Assembly (NCBI GenBank): GCA_020028195.1
Contig: JAHWYE010000148.1
Coordinates: 1 to 5,075, forward strand
DNA from: Nitrospirota bacterium
GTDB taxonomy: Bacteria > Nitrospirota > Nitrospiria > Nitrospirales > Nitrospiraceae
Reading direction: 5' to 3'
DNA: 5,075 nucleotides
Below the pieces are notes generated by a model that saw only the letters and a program-made list of their open reading frames with translations, ran no database searches and was not told the DNA's origin. The position numbers and the translations under genes were made by a program. Below, piece by piece: positions 4,956 to 5,075 of the stretch; the stretch's first letter is position 1; every line of letters starts with the position of its first letter.

Positions 4956-4992
4956 AATGGCGCCGACAGTGTTCTATCGGCGCCGTTGTCTT
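4956..4992 (+). terminator. Intrinsic-type terminator after the cyanase cluster
   Basis: GGCGCCGACAG (4959-4969) pairs with CTATCGGCGCC (4974-4984) around a TGTT loop, with one C-A mismatch. Flanking AAT/GTT can extend the stem by three weaker pairs. The tract after it (GTTGTCTT) is only moderately T-rich. It starts 14 nt after the last stop codon, fitting the end of the operon. Confidence 0.75.
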
Positions 4993-4997
4993 GGGGA

Positions 4998-5028
4998 CCC
5001 GTCCTGTCGCAACGTTGGGGTGGACGGG
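4998..5028. repeat. Short inverted repeat upstream of a possible next gene
   Basis: CCCGTCC (4998-5004) and GGACGGG (5022-5028) are perfect 7-bp arms separated by 17 nt. They lie between the terminator and a possible start at 5047, so they could be an operator or a leader hairpin, or chance in GC-rich sequence. Confidence 0.35.
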
Positions 5029-5046
5029 ATTCCGACGGAGAAAGTC

Positions 5047-5075
5047 ATGACATCATGCATGCGCCAGATTGGAGT
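5047..5075 (+). CDS. Possible start of a downstream gene (partial)
   Basis: An ATG at 5047, preceded by GGAG (5037-5040) with 6 nt of spacing, opens a frame reading MTSCMRQIG up to the window edge. Nine residues are too few to name a product or to be sure it is coding. A second in-frame ATG occurs at 5059. Confidence 0.3.

Overview
The window looks like part of a Nitrospira-type (Nitrospirota) chromosome. It carries a compact plus-strand cluster for taking up and breaking down a small anion, most likely cyanate. The genus is an inference from the gene combination (an NrtABC-type ABC transporter joined to cyanase genes), the fairly GC-rich coding sequence and the style of the proteins. No phylogenetic marker is complete here.

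Layout: positions 1-78 hold the last 25 codons of gatB (tRNA amidotransferase subunit B). Positions 79-447 are non-coding and filled with full and partial copies of a palindromic repeat. A Tat-exported NrtA/CynA-like substrate-binding protein follows (448-1725). A second repeat-filled gap (1726-2043) separates it from the permease gene (2044-2928). The ATPase gene (2932-3804) begins 3 nt after the permease stop. After 35 nt comes a cytoplasmic cyanase, cynS (3840-4298). After another 80 nt comes a second cyanase homologue (4379-4942) that starts with GTG behind a strong ribosome binding site and has a Sec signal peptide. A hairpin terminator (about 4956-4992) closes the cluster. A new reading frame may begin at 5047.

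How the parts fit: the binding protein captures the anion in the periplasm, the permease and ATPase import it, and CynS converts cyanate plus bicarbonate to ammonia and CO2 in the cytoplasm. The second cyanase keeps the Arg/Glu/Ser active-site residues at the correct spacing but appears to be exported, so it would act on cyanate outside the inner membrane. I did not expect this and regard it as the main biological novelty.

The second notable signal is the repeat family. Two full copies (211-306 and 1734-1827) each have a 52-nt central segment and 21-22-nt outer arms. The arm sequences differ between copies, but the differences mostly preserve base pairing. One copy sits between the binding-protein and permease genes, where a stable mRNA hairpin could raise binding-protein expression relative to the membrane components.
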